Shown here: positions 1 to 5,001 of the stretch, piece by piece | Layout: each line of letters opens with the position of its first letter | How positions within the stretch are numbered: position 1 is the stretch's first letter | Assembly: GCA_000433735.1 (NCBI GenBank) | Contig: HF998297.1 | Span: forward strand, 2,725-11,476 | Length of the DNA: 8,752 nucleotides | Source of the DNA: Clostridium sp. CAG:167 | Lineage (GTDB): Bacteria > Bacillota > Clostridia > Lachnospirales > Lachnospiraceae | Reading direction: 5' to 3' | Made by a program: the position numbers and the translations under genes | Notes under the pieces: model-generated | The model's input: the letters and a program-made list of their open reading frames with translations, nothing else | Database searches by the model: none | What the model was told of the DNA's origin: nothing

Positions 1-461
1 TGAAGCTGTTTGATCAGTTTTTCAGACAAAGGTGTGGTTGCTTTATCAATCACCATATCAATACACTTGAAATGGTTAGCGGTTTCTACAATATCATCCA
101 CATTAAAGGTCTCATCCTTAGTTACGCCGATGGTATTTGTTTCAAAAATAAAGCGGGTCTGTTCCTTTGACAACCGGCTTCCTTCGATATGATTAGAATT
201 ATAGGTAAGTTCTATCTGCACCCGGTGGTAAATTCCACCTGACAGTTTTGTTTCTTTTTCTCGACGGAGAACTTCCAGGAGAGATATGGGTTTTATTTTA
301 TTTTTGGAAAGTCTATCTGGTTTGACAGCGTTTTCGGGAATTTTCCATGTTTTACCGGACAAAACAGCACCAGGGATTCGATCTGCAGCGCAGTAACCCC
401 GCACAGACCGTTCAGAGACCCCCCATTTTTTTGCTGTATCTTTTACAGATAAATATTTCAT
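1..461 (-). CDS. Fic-family protein with N-terminal helix-turn-helix, partial (C-terminus off window)
   Basis: The frame is open for 153 codons from ATG (459-461 on the plus strand) to the window edge. The start is fixed by AGGGGGAAAGG just upstream on the minus strand. Residues 4-46 (SVKDTAKKWGVSERSVRGYC, then GKTWKIPENAV) resemble a MerR/excisionase-type winged helix-turn-helix. Residues 83-108 read IELTYNSNHIEGSRL...FIFET, matching the N-terminal region of Fic proteins. S89-N-H-I-E93-G94 fits the Fic inhibition motif (S/T)xxxE(G/N), whose Glu is known to obstruct ATP in the active site. Residues 122-131 (DDIVETANHF) continue the Fic fold. The catalytic HPFxxGNGRxxR motif would lie beyond the window, so AMPylation activity cannot be judged. 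Known Fic enzymes transfer AMP or other nucleotidyl groups to protein hydroxyls; autoregulation through the helix-turn-helix is inference. Confidence 0.85.
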   Translation of the reverse strand, partial: MKYLSVKDTAKKWGVSERSVRGYCAADRIPGAVLSGKTWKIPENAVKPDRLSKNKIKPISLLEVLRREKETKLSGGIYHRVQIELTYNSNHIEGSRLSKEQTRFIFETNTIGVTKDETFNVDDIVETANHFKCIDMVIDKATTPLSEKLIKQL

Positions 462-504
462 AATCACCTTTCCCCCTTACATGTCCATGGAATTATCTGA
501 ATAT

Positions 505-533
505 AGTATACAGATTTATCGGCAAAATATCAA
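505..533 (-). promoter_or_regulatory. Sigma-A type promoter of the Fic gene
   Basis: Read on the minus strand, TTGATA (528-533) is followed by exactly 17 bp and TATACT (505-510). This lies about 45 bp upstream of the Fic start codon. The -35 box and most of the spacer fall within the left arm of the palindrome at 514-575, so a protein binding that palindrome would compete with RNA polymerase. Confidence 0.7.
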
Positions 534-575
534 TGTTTTTTAGACTTTTATTTTTGATATTTCTTGCCGATAAAT
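514..575. repeat. Large imperfect inverted repeat upstream of the Fic gene
   Basis: The left arm 514-533 (ATTTATCGGCAAAATATCAA) pairs with the right arm 554-575. The outer 12 bp (ATTTATCGGCAA / TTGCCGATAAAT) are perfect, the inner 8 bp (AATATCAA / TTGATATT) are perfect, and a 2-nt bulge in the right arm separates them. The 20-nt loop is T-rich. The left arm carries the -35 box and spacer of the minus-strand Fic promoter. The right arm carries a mirrored TTGATA at 554-559, with a poor -10 candidate (GAAAAT, 577-582) 17 bp away on the plus strand. It is most simply an operator with two half-sites. A recombination site or cruciform is an alternative. It lacks the GC-rich stem plus U-tract of a typical terminator. 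Confidence 0.7.
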
Positions 576-627
576 GGAAAATAGTTTGAAGTACATGACA
601 AAGAAATATACAGCACCATTGGTTATG

Positions 628-636
628 TGATATAAT
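628..636 (+). promoter_or_regulatory. Possible extended -10 promoter element
   Basis: TGATATAAT is a perfect extended -10 (TGnTATAAT), but no convincing -35 box sits 16-18 bp upstream. It directly precedes the degraded coding material at 636-840, so it may be the surviving promoter of a lost gene on the plus strand. Confidence 0.35.
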
Positions 637-842
637 CCAAGTATGATTCTGTATCTGGGGCAGACATCCCACCAAAATGTTCCAACTGCCAGAAGTACCC
701 GATTTTACCGTATTGCTACGGAAAGTGGCAGAAAAAATTGGTGTTTCAAGACAGGCCGTCACAAAATGGGAAACGGGAACAGGAATACGATATTGACGGA
801 AAGAAAAATTATGACATAGAGAATGAACTCATTGAATTATAA
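636..842 (+). pseudogene. Unidentified reading-frame remnant with a CxxC...C cluster, no start codon
   Basis: This frame runs 68 codons between stops (TAA 633-635 and TAA 840-842) and has no ATG. The N-terminal half contains IPPKCSNCQKYPILPYCYG, a CxxCx8C arrangement (C15, C18, C27 counted from codon 636) that could be a metal-binding knuckle. The C-terminal part reads EYDIDGKKNYDIENELIEL. Past the TAA the same frame continues LVSELLKKELRQM to a second stop at 882-884, so one point mutation may have split a longer helical C-terminus. It overlaps, in another frame, the helix-turn-helix fragment at 677-796. I do not recognise the family, and this may be a mosaic of two broken genes rather than one. 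Confidence 0.3.
677..796 (+). pseudogene. XRE/Cro-CI-type helix-turn-helix fragment
   Basis: An ATG-started frame of 39 codons ends at TGA 794-796. Residues 16-35 read KVAEKIGVSRQAVTKWETGT, an almost consensus XRE helix-turn-helix (LAEKLGVSRQAVSKWE). The first helix that normally precedes it (LRKEKGLSQEQ type) is missing: LLRK runs straight into VAEKIG, and residues 1-14 are not XRE-like. The frame stops right after the conserved WETG, where an intact protein would continue with a PDIxxL helix. The fragment is therefore cut on both sides and almost certainly non-functional as a repressor. Confidence 0.6.
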
Positions 843-883
843 TTAGTTTCAGAACTGCTAAAAAAGGAATTGCGACAAATGTA

Positions 884-949
884 ATGTTTGAAAAGCAGGG
901 AAACAAAGCGGTAAACTTCTCAGACTCGGTGTGCGGATTTATGTTTTGA
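884..949 (+). other. Short unassigned reading frame in the degenerate region (21 codons)
   Basis: An ATG at 884-886 opens 21 codons to TGA 947-949 (MFEKQGNKAVNFSDSVCGFM...). The frame is also open upstream of the ATG back to a stop at 833-835, reading SFRTAKKGIATNV just before the Met. No ribosome binding site is visible at the ATG. The sequence looks protein-like rather than random, but I cannot place it in a family. It is best treated as another remnant within the 600-1080 stretch. Confidence 0.2.
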
Positions 950-994
950 ATTTAATCAGTGCAGGCCATCGGATATTAAAAGGCAAAAGGAGTC

Positions 995-1075
995 ATTGTG
1001 GTTGGAAACCAATGTAAGGTGATTCGCAAGGTTACGGCTGCGGACAGGGAAAAATATCCGATATTCAAGGAATAA
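995..1075 (+). pseudogene. GNAT acetyltransferase N-terminal remnant
   Basis: AAAAGGAG at 985-992 precedes ATT/GTG codons at 995-1000, and the frame runs to TAA 1073-1075. The part from GTG 1019 reads VIRKVTAADREKYPIFKE, which resembles the first beta strand and helix of Firmicute GNAT acetyltransferases (consensus near MIRKVTxxDRexY). Everything after that point is absent: no acetyl-CoA motif follows before the stop. The likeness rests on about 13 residues, so the family call is tentative. It supports the view that the 600-1080 stretch holds decayed gene ends. Confidence 0.35.
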
Positions 1076-1094
1076 GCCGGAGTTGTGACAACAC

Positions 1095-1123
1095 TTGTTA
1101 ATTAAATAAAAATATGTTATGCT
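1095..1123 (+). promoter_or_regulatory. Promoter of the mntA-hepT operon
   Basis: TTGTTA (1095-1100), a 17-bp spacer of almost pure A/T, and TATGCT (1118-1123) form a plausible sigma-A promoter about 44 bp upstream of the mntA ATG. Just upstream, GTTGTGACAAC (1082-1092) is a small imperfect palindrome that could serve as an operator, though that is inference. Confidence 0.55.
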
Positions 1124-1166
1124 GAAAAAAATTTGATTGAAGTATTTATTGTTAAGGGGAGCAGTG

Positions 1167-1463
1167 ATGAACATGAAATATAATCTGCCGGATCGTGTAT
1201 TGAGAGAGCTTTCTTCTTTTGCACGGAAATATTCTGTCATGAAAATTGTACTGTTTGGTTCCCGTGCACGGGGGACAAATACTGAAAGAAGTGATATAGA
1301 TATTGCGGTATATGGTGGAGAGTTTGACCAATTTTATTGGGAGGTTAAAGAAAATATACATTCCCTTCTGATGTTTGATATTATACAAGCAGATGCAGCA
1401 ATTTCAGATGAATTGAAACAGGAAATAGAGAAGGATGGTGTTACAATTTATGAAAAAACTTGA
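1167..1463 (+). CDS. mntA: MntA-type minimal nucleotidyltransferase, antitoxin of HEPN-MNT module
   Basis: A 98-residue protein that starts at ATG 1167. AAGGGG (1154-1159) sits 7 nt upstream, which rules out the earlier in-frame ATG at 1137. The nucleotidyltransferase signature G31-S32, ten residues, D43-I-D45 exactly fits the GSX10DXD motif of MntA antitoxins. A further acidic residue, D71 in LLMFDIIQ, is placed like the third catalytic Asp of the DNA polymerase beta superfamily. In characterised pairs (Shewanella oneidensis), MntA uses ATP to AMPylate a Tyr next to the HEPN active site of HepT and so neutralises it. Here the partner gene follows directly, overlapping by 14 nt (1450-1463), which implies translational coupling. 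Length is typical for the family. All visible catalytic residues are intact, so it is probably functional; activity itself is inferred. Confidence 0.88.
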   Translation: MNMKYNLPDRVLRELSSFARKYSVMKIVLFGSRARGTNTERSDIDIAVYGGEFDQFYWEVKENIHSLLMFDIIQADAAISDELKQEIEKDGVTIYEKT

Positions 1464-1860
1464 TAATTTTACAAATTGTCTTCTTGTATTGGCAAATGCG
1501 GATTTTAAACTTGCAGAAACAAACGACATATATCGTACGGGAATTATTGGACAATTTAATCTTACCTTTGAGCTTGCATGGAAAGCATTGCAGGAAATTA
1601 TGAAGATGCATAGTGTGGAGGGCGCAGTTACAGGATCTCCTCGTGAAATTCTTCAGCTTGGTTATAAAGTTGGATTTGTCAATGACTCTGAGGTGTGGCT
1701 TCTCATGTTAAAAAAACGCAATACCTCTGTCCATATATACAATGAGGATGAGGTTAATGAAATGATTATGCTGATACGAGACAGTTTTATTCCAGCTTTT
1801 GTTGTTCTTAAGGATACGCTCATCAAGAAACTGGACGAAGTTGAAAGTGATTGGATGTAG
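1450..1860 (+). CDS. hepT: HepT-like HEPN toxin (nucleotidyltransferase substrate-binding protein family)
   Basis: A 136-residue, all-helical protein. ATG 1450 is chosen because MKKLDNF begins like relatives and GGTG (1437-1440) lies 9 nt upstream; the ATG at 1435 would add only five residues. FNLTFELAWKALQEIM (residues 36-51) is the hallmark first half of the HI0074/NTase-substrate-binding HEPN family. R90-N-T-S-V-H95-I-Y97 matches the HepT RX4HXY motif exactly. Arg and His are the predicted RNase residues, and Y97 is the equivalent of the Tyr AMPylated by MntA in the known system. Known HepT proteins cleave RNA and arrest growth when unmodified. The stop is followed after 28 nt by an ACT-domain gene. 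Function as a toxin is inferred from motif and context; some family members are annotated only as substrate-binding subunits. Confidence 0.88.
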   Translation: MKKLDNFTNCLLVLANADFKLAETNDIYRTGIIGQFNLTFELAWKALQEIMKMHSVEGAVTGSPREILQLGYKVGFVNDSEVWLLMLKKRNTSVHIYNEDEVNEMIMLIRDSFIPAFVVLKDTLIKKLDEVESDWM

Positions 1861-1888
1861 GATAATTGGAAACTGTGGAGGTGCTGTT

Positions 1889-2257
1889 GTGGAGTTAAAG
1901 AGAGTTCATCAGGACTTCTCGGTCTGTCAGGTAAAAGACTATTCCTTCGTGAATTTTGAGTCACAATATTGTTTTATTGGAAAGACTGACGAAGAAAAAT
2001 CACTTGTATGCATTACGAGTGAAGTTCCATCGAATACTATCCGGCGCGATGATGGATGGAAAGCCTTTCGTATTCAAGGCGTCTTGGATTTTTCACTGAT
2101 TGGAATATTATCGAAAATTGCTGTGCTTTTGGCTGATAATGAGATTTCAATCTTTGCCGTATCCACGTATAATACAGATTATGTTTTGATAAAAAGGGAA
2201 AATTATCAGCGGGGATTGGAAATTCTGGAAGTTGCAGGGTACAAGATTGTAGATTGA
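1889..2257 (+). CDS. ACT-domain-containing protein
   Basis: 122 residues starting at GTG 1889, set by GGAGG (1877-1881) 7 nt upstream; no ATG fits. Residues 67-120 (DFSLIGILSKIAVLLADNEI, then SIFAVSTYNTDYVLIKRENY, then EILEVAGYKI) form a beta-alpha-beta-beta-alpha-beta ACT fold of the type found in free-standing ACT proteins related to the CASTOR/ACT_7 group. The N-terminal half (residues 19-65) is probably the second, more divergent ACT-like lobe. Such domains bind amino acids or other small ligands and usually regulate rather than catalyse; the ligand here is unknown. It lies 28 nt downstream of hepT on the same strand and may be co-transcribed, but it is not a known part of MntA-HepT modules, so the neighbourhood may be accidental. 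Length agrees with single-gene family members. Confidence 0.7.
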   Translation: MELKRVHQDFSVCQVKDYSFVNFESQYCFIGKTDEEKSLVCITSEVPSNTIRRDDGWKAFRIQGVLDFSLIGILSKIAVLLADNEISIFAVSTYNTDYVLIKRENYQRGLEILEVAGYKIVD

Positions 2258-2282
2258 GTAGTGTGATCATGCTGAGAGTTAA

Positions 2283-2528
2283 GGATTATTGAACAAGTGG
2301 GCTTCAAATTGGAATGATATTACTGATTTTACATTTATCTCAGTAATAAGTAGTCATGAAATGAGTGGTGATATGAAACTGACAGAATATTTATGGCCTA
2401 TTGTTCGGGAAATAATAAAAACAGCAGTAGAAAATAGGCAGAATCTTATTGTTGAAGGTTGTTATATTCTATTCGATTTGGAAAAAGATTTTTCAGATGA
2501 TTATAAGATTGATAGTGATTTGCTGTAA
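2283..2528 (+). pseudogene. Truncated P-loop kinase-like (AAA/adenylate-kinase-like) fragment
   Basis: The frame is open from just after TAA 2280-2282 to TAA 2526-2528, with only a TTG (2289) as a possible start and AAGGA just 3 nt before it. The text TDFTFISVISSHEMS, then LTEYLWPIVREIIKTAVENR, then QNLIVEGCYI resembles the central part of small P-loop kinase-like proteins of Clostridia, in which a hydrophobic strand ending in EGCY follows a long helix. The N-terminal Walker A loop (GxxGxGKS/T) is missing, and the protein ends at DYKIDSDLL, well before the usual C-terminal half. It is therefore probably a remnant with both ends lost. The family assignment is from memory of similar proteins, not from a search. 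It could still encode a short 79-residue peptide of unknown role. Confidence 0.5.
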
Positions 2529-2577
2529 TAACTTAGAAACTAGGACACCGGGTTAAATGTATGTGAGAGGGAAAAAG

Positions 2578-2796
2578 ATGATAGAAAAAAATACAAGAAT
2601 CTGTAATTTGATGAAACGAATTATTAATGTTATTACTGCTGTTATGGCGGTTGTTATTGCACAGATAATTTCAGAAAATTTCTTGGACGGATCATTACTA
2701 TGGACTGTGATAATCATGGTAGTTTTCTTTGTGATTTTTGCACCGTTAGGACTGTTTATTGGGAAAAAGATAGATGATTATTATGATAAAAAATGA
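2578..2796 (+). CDS. Small membrane protein with two predicted transmembrane helices
   Basis: 72 residues from ATG 2578, chosen over the ATG at 2557 because AGAGGG (2566-2571) is 6 nt upstream. Two hydrophobic stretches, about residues 14-31 (RIINVITAVMAVVIAQII) and 40-62 (LLWTVIIMVVFFVIFAPLGL...), are separated by a short polar loop SENFLDG. The tail KKIDDYYDKK is charged. Basic residues flank both the start and the C-terminal end of the membrane part, which suggests both termini are cytoplasmic. No family is recognised. It sits 38 nt before the methyltransferase gene on the same strand, so co-transcription is possible, but there is no indication of shared function. Confidence 0.6.
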   Translation: MIEKNTRICNLMKRIINVITAVMAVVIAQIISENFLDGSLLWTVIIMVVFFVIFAPLGLFIGKKIDDYYDKK

Positions 2797-2834
2797 AAAG
2801 GTAGATGACTTGGGATTTAAGGAGGATTATTGTA

Positions 2835-3557
2835 ATGAATGTGTATGAACAGGTTGAAAAAAATATAAATGAACTTGTAGAGAATAATGTGAATTGGTCT
2901 GCGTGTGCAACCCAAGAGGAAATGCAGAAAGCCAGAGAGGGAAAAATGACATTAAAGTTTTTCGACAGGGAAATACCGGCGGATTGGTTAAAGGACATAA
3001 AAGGGAAAAAGGTTTTATGTCTGGCGGGAGCAGGCGGACTGCAGGCTCCTTTGCTTGCTTGTGCAGGAGCGGAAGTGACGGTTTTGGACCTTTCTGAAAA
3101 AATGCTAGAGAAAGACAGAAAAGTAGCGGAAGAGGAGTACTTACATATTACAATTGAAAAAGGTAATATGTGTGATCTGTCACGTTTTTCTGATAACAGT
3201 TTTGATTATATATTAAACCCGACTTCATTGATGTATGTTCCGGATGTAAAACCGGTATTTAAAGAATGTTATCGTGTCTTGAAAAAGGGCGGGATATTTA
3301 TAATGACGGCACCAAGTCCGATCAATTATTTATGTGATTATATTGACGATGAAGACGGTGGATATTATAAGGCTGTAAATCGGATGCCATATAGTTCTGC
3401 TGAGGCGGATGCTGCAGGCAGTTGGGTGGAGTATGGTCACACCATGGAAGATTATCTGGGAGGGCAGATTGAAAGCGGTTTTGTCATTGACGGCTATCTG
3501 GAATGTCAGTTGGAAGATATTACAGAATTACATTTTTTGACCAGAGCAGTTAAATGA
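2835..3557 (+). CDS. Class I SAM-dependent methyltransferase (Methyltransf_11 type)
   Basis: 240 residues from ATG 2835. AAGGAGG (2819-2825) lies 9 nt upstream; the in-frame ATG at 2805 lacks a site. The Rossmann methyltransferase core is clear: motif I KKVLCLAGAGGLQAPLLA (residues 58-75, glycine-rich SAM loop), then AEVTVLDLSEKML (79-91) with the acidic D85 expected to hold the SAM ribose, N111-MCDL as motif II, SFDYILNP as motif III/IV, and FKECYRVLKKGGIFI as the helix and strand following. The LAGAGGLQ variant of the usual D/E-x-G-x-G loop is characteristic of a Firmicute subfamily (VLCLAxGGGQQ type). The substrate cannot be told from sequence; small molecules are likely because no RNA- or DNA-binding extension is present. 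The C-terminal part (residues 160-240) is family-specific. No clear promoter is visible nearby. Confidence 0.85.
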   Translation: MNVYEQVEKNINELVENNVNWSACATQEEMQKAREGKMTLKFFDREIPADWLKDIKGKKVLCLAGAGGLQAPLLACAGAEVTVLDLSEKMLEKDRKVAEEEYLHITIEKGNMCDLSRFSDNSFDYILNPTSLMYVPDVKPVFKECYRVLKKGGIFIMTAPSPINYLCDYIDDEDGGYYKAVNRMPYSSAEADAAGSWVEYGHTMEDYLGGQIESGFVIDGYLECQLEDITELHFLTRAVK

Positions 3558-3577
3558 AACAAGGTTTGATTTAAATC

Positions 3578-3606
3578 TTGACAAATAAACGATCGTTTAC
3601 TACTAT
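3578..3606 (+). promoter_or_regulatory. Promoter of the first tetR cassette
   Basis: A consensus TTGACA (3578-3583) is followed by exactly 17 bp and TACTAT (3601-3606). One operator palindrome fills the spacer and the second covers the expected start of transcription near 3613. This is the arrangement of a promoter repressed by its own TetR product. Confidence 0.85.
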
Positions 3607-3630
3607 TAAAGTGTAAACGATCGTTTATTT
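3583..3630. promoter_or_regulatory. Double palindromic TetR operator
   Basis: The perfect 14-bp palindrome TAAACGATCGTTTA occurs twice, at 3586-3599 and 3614-3627, centres 28 bp apart (close to three helical turns). The flanks make the two sites mirror images of each other: AAATAAACGATCGTTTAC (3583-3600) is the exact reverse complement of 3613-3630, with a 12-bp spacer holding the -10 box. Two TetR-family dimers bound here would block the spacer and the start point of transcription. Assignment to the adjacent TetR protein is inference from position. Confidence 0.85.
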
Positions 3631-3646
3631 TTTGGAGGTTTTTAGC

Positions 3647-4237
3647 ATGAGTAATAGAAAAGAAGAAATATTAATTGTGGCATTGCATCTGTTTGCCAGA
3701 GATGGTTATGAGGCCGTGTCAGTCAGCCAGATAGCAGGAGAACTCGGTATGACAAAGGGGGCATTATACGGCCATTACAAGAGTAAAAGAGATATTTTTG
3801 ATTGTATTGTACAGCGGATGGAGCAACAGGATAGGGAACAGGCGTCGGATTATGATATGCCGGAAGGGGATAAAGAGGAAATGCCTGAAAAATATGAGGC
3901 AGTGTCACTGGATGATTTTGCAGAATACAGCAAGTCAATGTTTGAATACTGGACAGAGGACGATTTTGCATCATCATTTCGGAAAATGCTGACAATAGAG
4001 CAGTTTCGTAGTGGAGAGATGCAGAAATTATACCAGCAGTATCTGGCTGCGGGACCGGTATCCTATGTGAAAGATCTGTTTGAGAGTATGGGAATTGCAG
4101 AAGCAATGGATGGAGCAGTCAGATTTTATGCCGTTATGTATTTGTATTACAGTGTTTATGATGGTGCCGATGATAAGGAAAAAGTGAAAGAAGAGTTTGC
4201 AGCAGCAATCAACAGCGTGCTGCATGAGCTTAAGTAA
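3647..4237 (+). CDS. TetR/AcrR-family transcriptional repressor (first cassette)
   Basis: 196 residues from ATG 3647, with GGAGG (3634-3638) 8 nt upstream. The N-terminal DNA-binding domain spans about residues 5-51: EEILIVALHLFARDGYEAVS is helix 1, and VSQIAGELGMTKGALYGHYK is the helix-turn-helix with the family signature (G-ALYxHYxSK). The remaining helices (residues 52-196) form the ligand-binding and dimerisation domain, which is poorly conserved and gives no clue to the inducer. The promoter carries a double palindromic operator, so autorepression is very likely. The GNAT gene follows after 14 nt, its ribosome binding site overlapping the tetR stop codon. The two genes form a self-regulated cassette, a common arrangement in which the partner gene deals with the inducer. 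Length is normal for TetR proteins. Confidence 0.93.
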   Translation: MSNRKEEILIVALHLFARDGYEAVSVSQIAGELGMTKGALYGHYKSKRDIFDCIVQRMEQQDREQASDYDMPEGDKEEMPEKYEAVSLDDFAEYSKSMFEYWTEDDFASSFRKMLTIEQFRSGEMQKLYQQYLAAGPVSYVKDLFESMGIAEAMDGAVRFYAVMYLYYSVYDGADDKEKVKEEFAAAINSVLHELK

Positions 4238-4251
4238 AGGAGAATCAGATC

Positions 4252-4875
4252 ATGAAGAATAATATAGTAATTCGTTTAGAAGAAAAAAGTGAATATCGAG
4301 AAGTAGAAAATCTGGTAAGAGACAGTTTTTGGAATGTGTATCGTCCTGGATGCCTGGAGCATTATGCCCTTCACCAGCTGCGCAATGATCCGGCATTTGT
4401 CCCGGAACTGGATTTTGTTATGTATCAGGATGAAGAACTGATCGGACAGAACATATTTGTGCGAACTGTCATCTCGGCAGATGACGGAAGAAGTATTCCT
4501 ATCATGACTATGGGACCAATCTGTATCAAGAATGAATACAAACGGAAAGGATTTGGGAAAATCCTGCTGGATTATTCATTAGAGAAGGCAGCAGAACTTG
4601 GCTGTGGGGCACTATGTTTTGAAGGAAATATTGATTTCTATGGCAAGAGTGGTTTCCGGCAGGCAAGCAAGTATGGGATCCGTTATCACGGACTGCCAGA
4701 GGGGGAAGATGCAACATTCTTCCTGTGTAAGGAATTGATACCGGGGTATCTTGGTGGAATTACAGGAGAGTATGCGACGCCGAAAGGTTATCTGGTAGAT
4801 GAACAGGGAGCAGAAGAGTTTGATAAACAGTTCCCGCATAAAGAAAAAAAGAAACTGCCGGGACAGATTTTTTGA
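4252..4875 (+). CDS. GNAT-family N-acetyltransferase
   Basis: 207 residues from ATG 4252, with AAAGGAG (4236-4242) overlapping the tetR stop. The acetyl-CoA-binding core is visible: strand PIMTMGPICIKNEYKRKGFG (residues 83-102) with K97-x-x-G100-x-G102 as motif A (the first position is Lys rather than the usual Gln/Arg), then helix KILLDYSLEKAAELG, then CGALCFEGNIDFYGKSGFRQ as motif B, where the YxKxGF pattern is typical. The N-terminal part (EVENLVRDSFWNVYRPG) resembles the group of GNATs related to YhbS/YjhQ. GNATs transfer an acetyl group from acetyl-CoA to an amine; the substrate is unknown. As the partner of an autorepressed tetR it may modify a toxic amine or antibiotic, but that is a guess. 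The last 45 residues are family-specific. Confidence 0.87.
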   Translation: MKNNIVIRLEEKSEYREVENLVRDSFWNVYRPGCLEHYALHQLRNDPAFVPELDFVMYQDEELIGQNIFVRTVISADDGRSIPIMTMGPICIKNEYKRKGFGKILLDYSLEKAAELGCGALCFEGNIDFYGKSGFRQASKYGIRYHGLPEGEDATFFLCKELIPGYLGGITGEYATPKGYLVDEQGAEEFDKQFPHKEKKKLPGQIF

Positions 4876-4904
4876 AAAAACCGGTAAAAATCCGTAATTT
4901 GTTC

Positions 4905-4933
4905 TTGACAGGTATAGAGATAAGTGATACATT
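4905..4933 (+). promoter_or_regulatory. Promoter of the second tetR cassette
   Basis: Consensus TTGACA (4905-4910), a 17-bp spacer and TACATT (4928-4933) lie about 70 bp before the tetR2 ATG. Unlike the first cassette there is no long palindrome; only the weak GCTA...TAGC pair (4937-4952) is seen, so the operator of this regulator is not obvious. Confidence 0.7.
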
Positions 4934-5001
4934 AAGGCTAACGATGGGTAGCAAGCAAACTAATAATGAGTAACTTCGAGGATTAGGAGGACAACATCGT
5001 C

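Noticed and set aside
514..575. Inverted repeat read as a rho-independent terminator
   Set aside because: The stem is AT-rich and long with a 20-nt loop, no U-tract follows either arm, and it overlaps a good promoter rather than following a gene.
493..762. Minus-strand reading frame of 89 codons
   Set aside because: It runs through the Fic promoter palindrome and antisense to the helix-turn-helix fragment, has no ribosome binding site, and its translation has no recognisable motif.
3568..3577. GATTTAAATC palindrome before the tetR1 promoter as an additional operator
   Set aside because: It is a perfect 10-bp palindrome but pure low-complexity A/T apart from its ends, unlike the TAAACGATCGTTTA sites, and sits upstream of the -35 box; too weak to claim.
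3723..4106. Minus-strand reading frame of 127 codons inside tetR1
   Set aside because: It lies wholly antisense to a clear TetR gene, has no start signals, and its composition is that of a codon shadow.
4937..4952. GCTA...TAGC as an operator of tetR2
   Set aside because: Only 4-bp arms with an 8-bp gap, which is expected by chance; mentioned in the promoter entry but not claimed as a site.
4612..4954. Minus-strand reading frames across the end of the GNAT gene and the tetR2 promoter
   Set aside because: They are antisense to the GNAT gene, lack ribosome binding sites and would run through a good plus-strand promoter.
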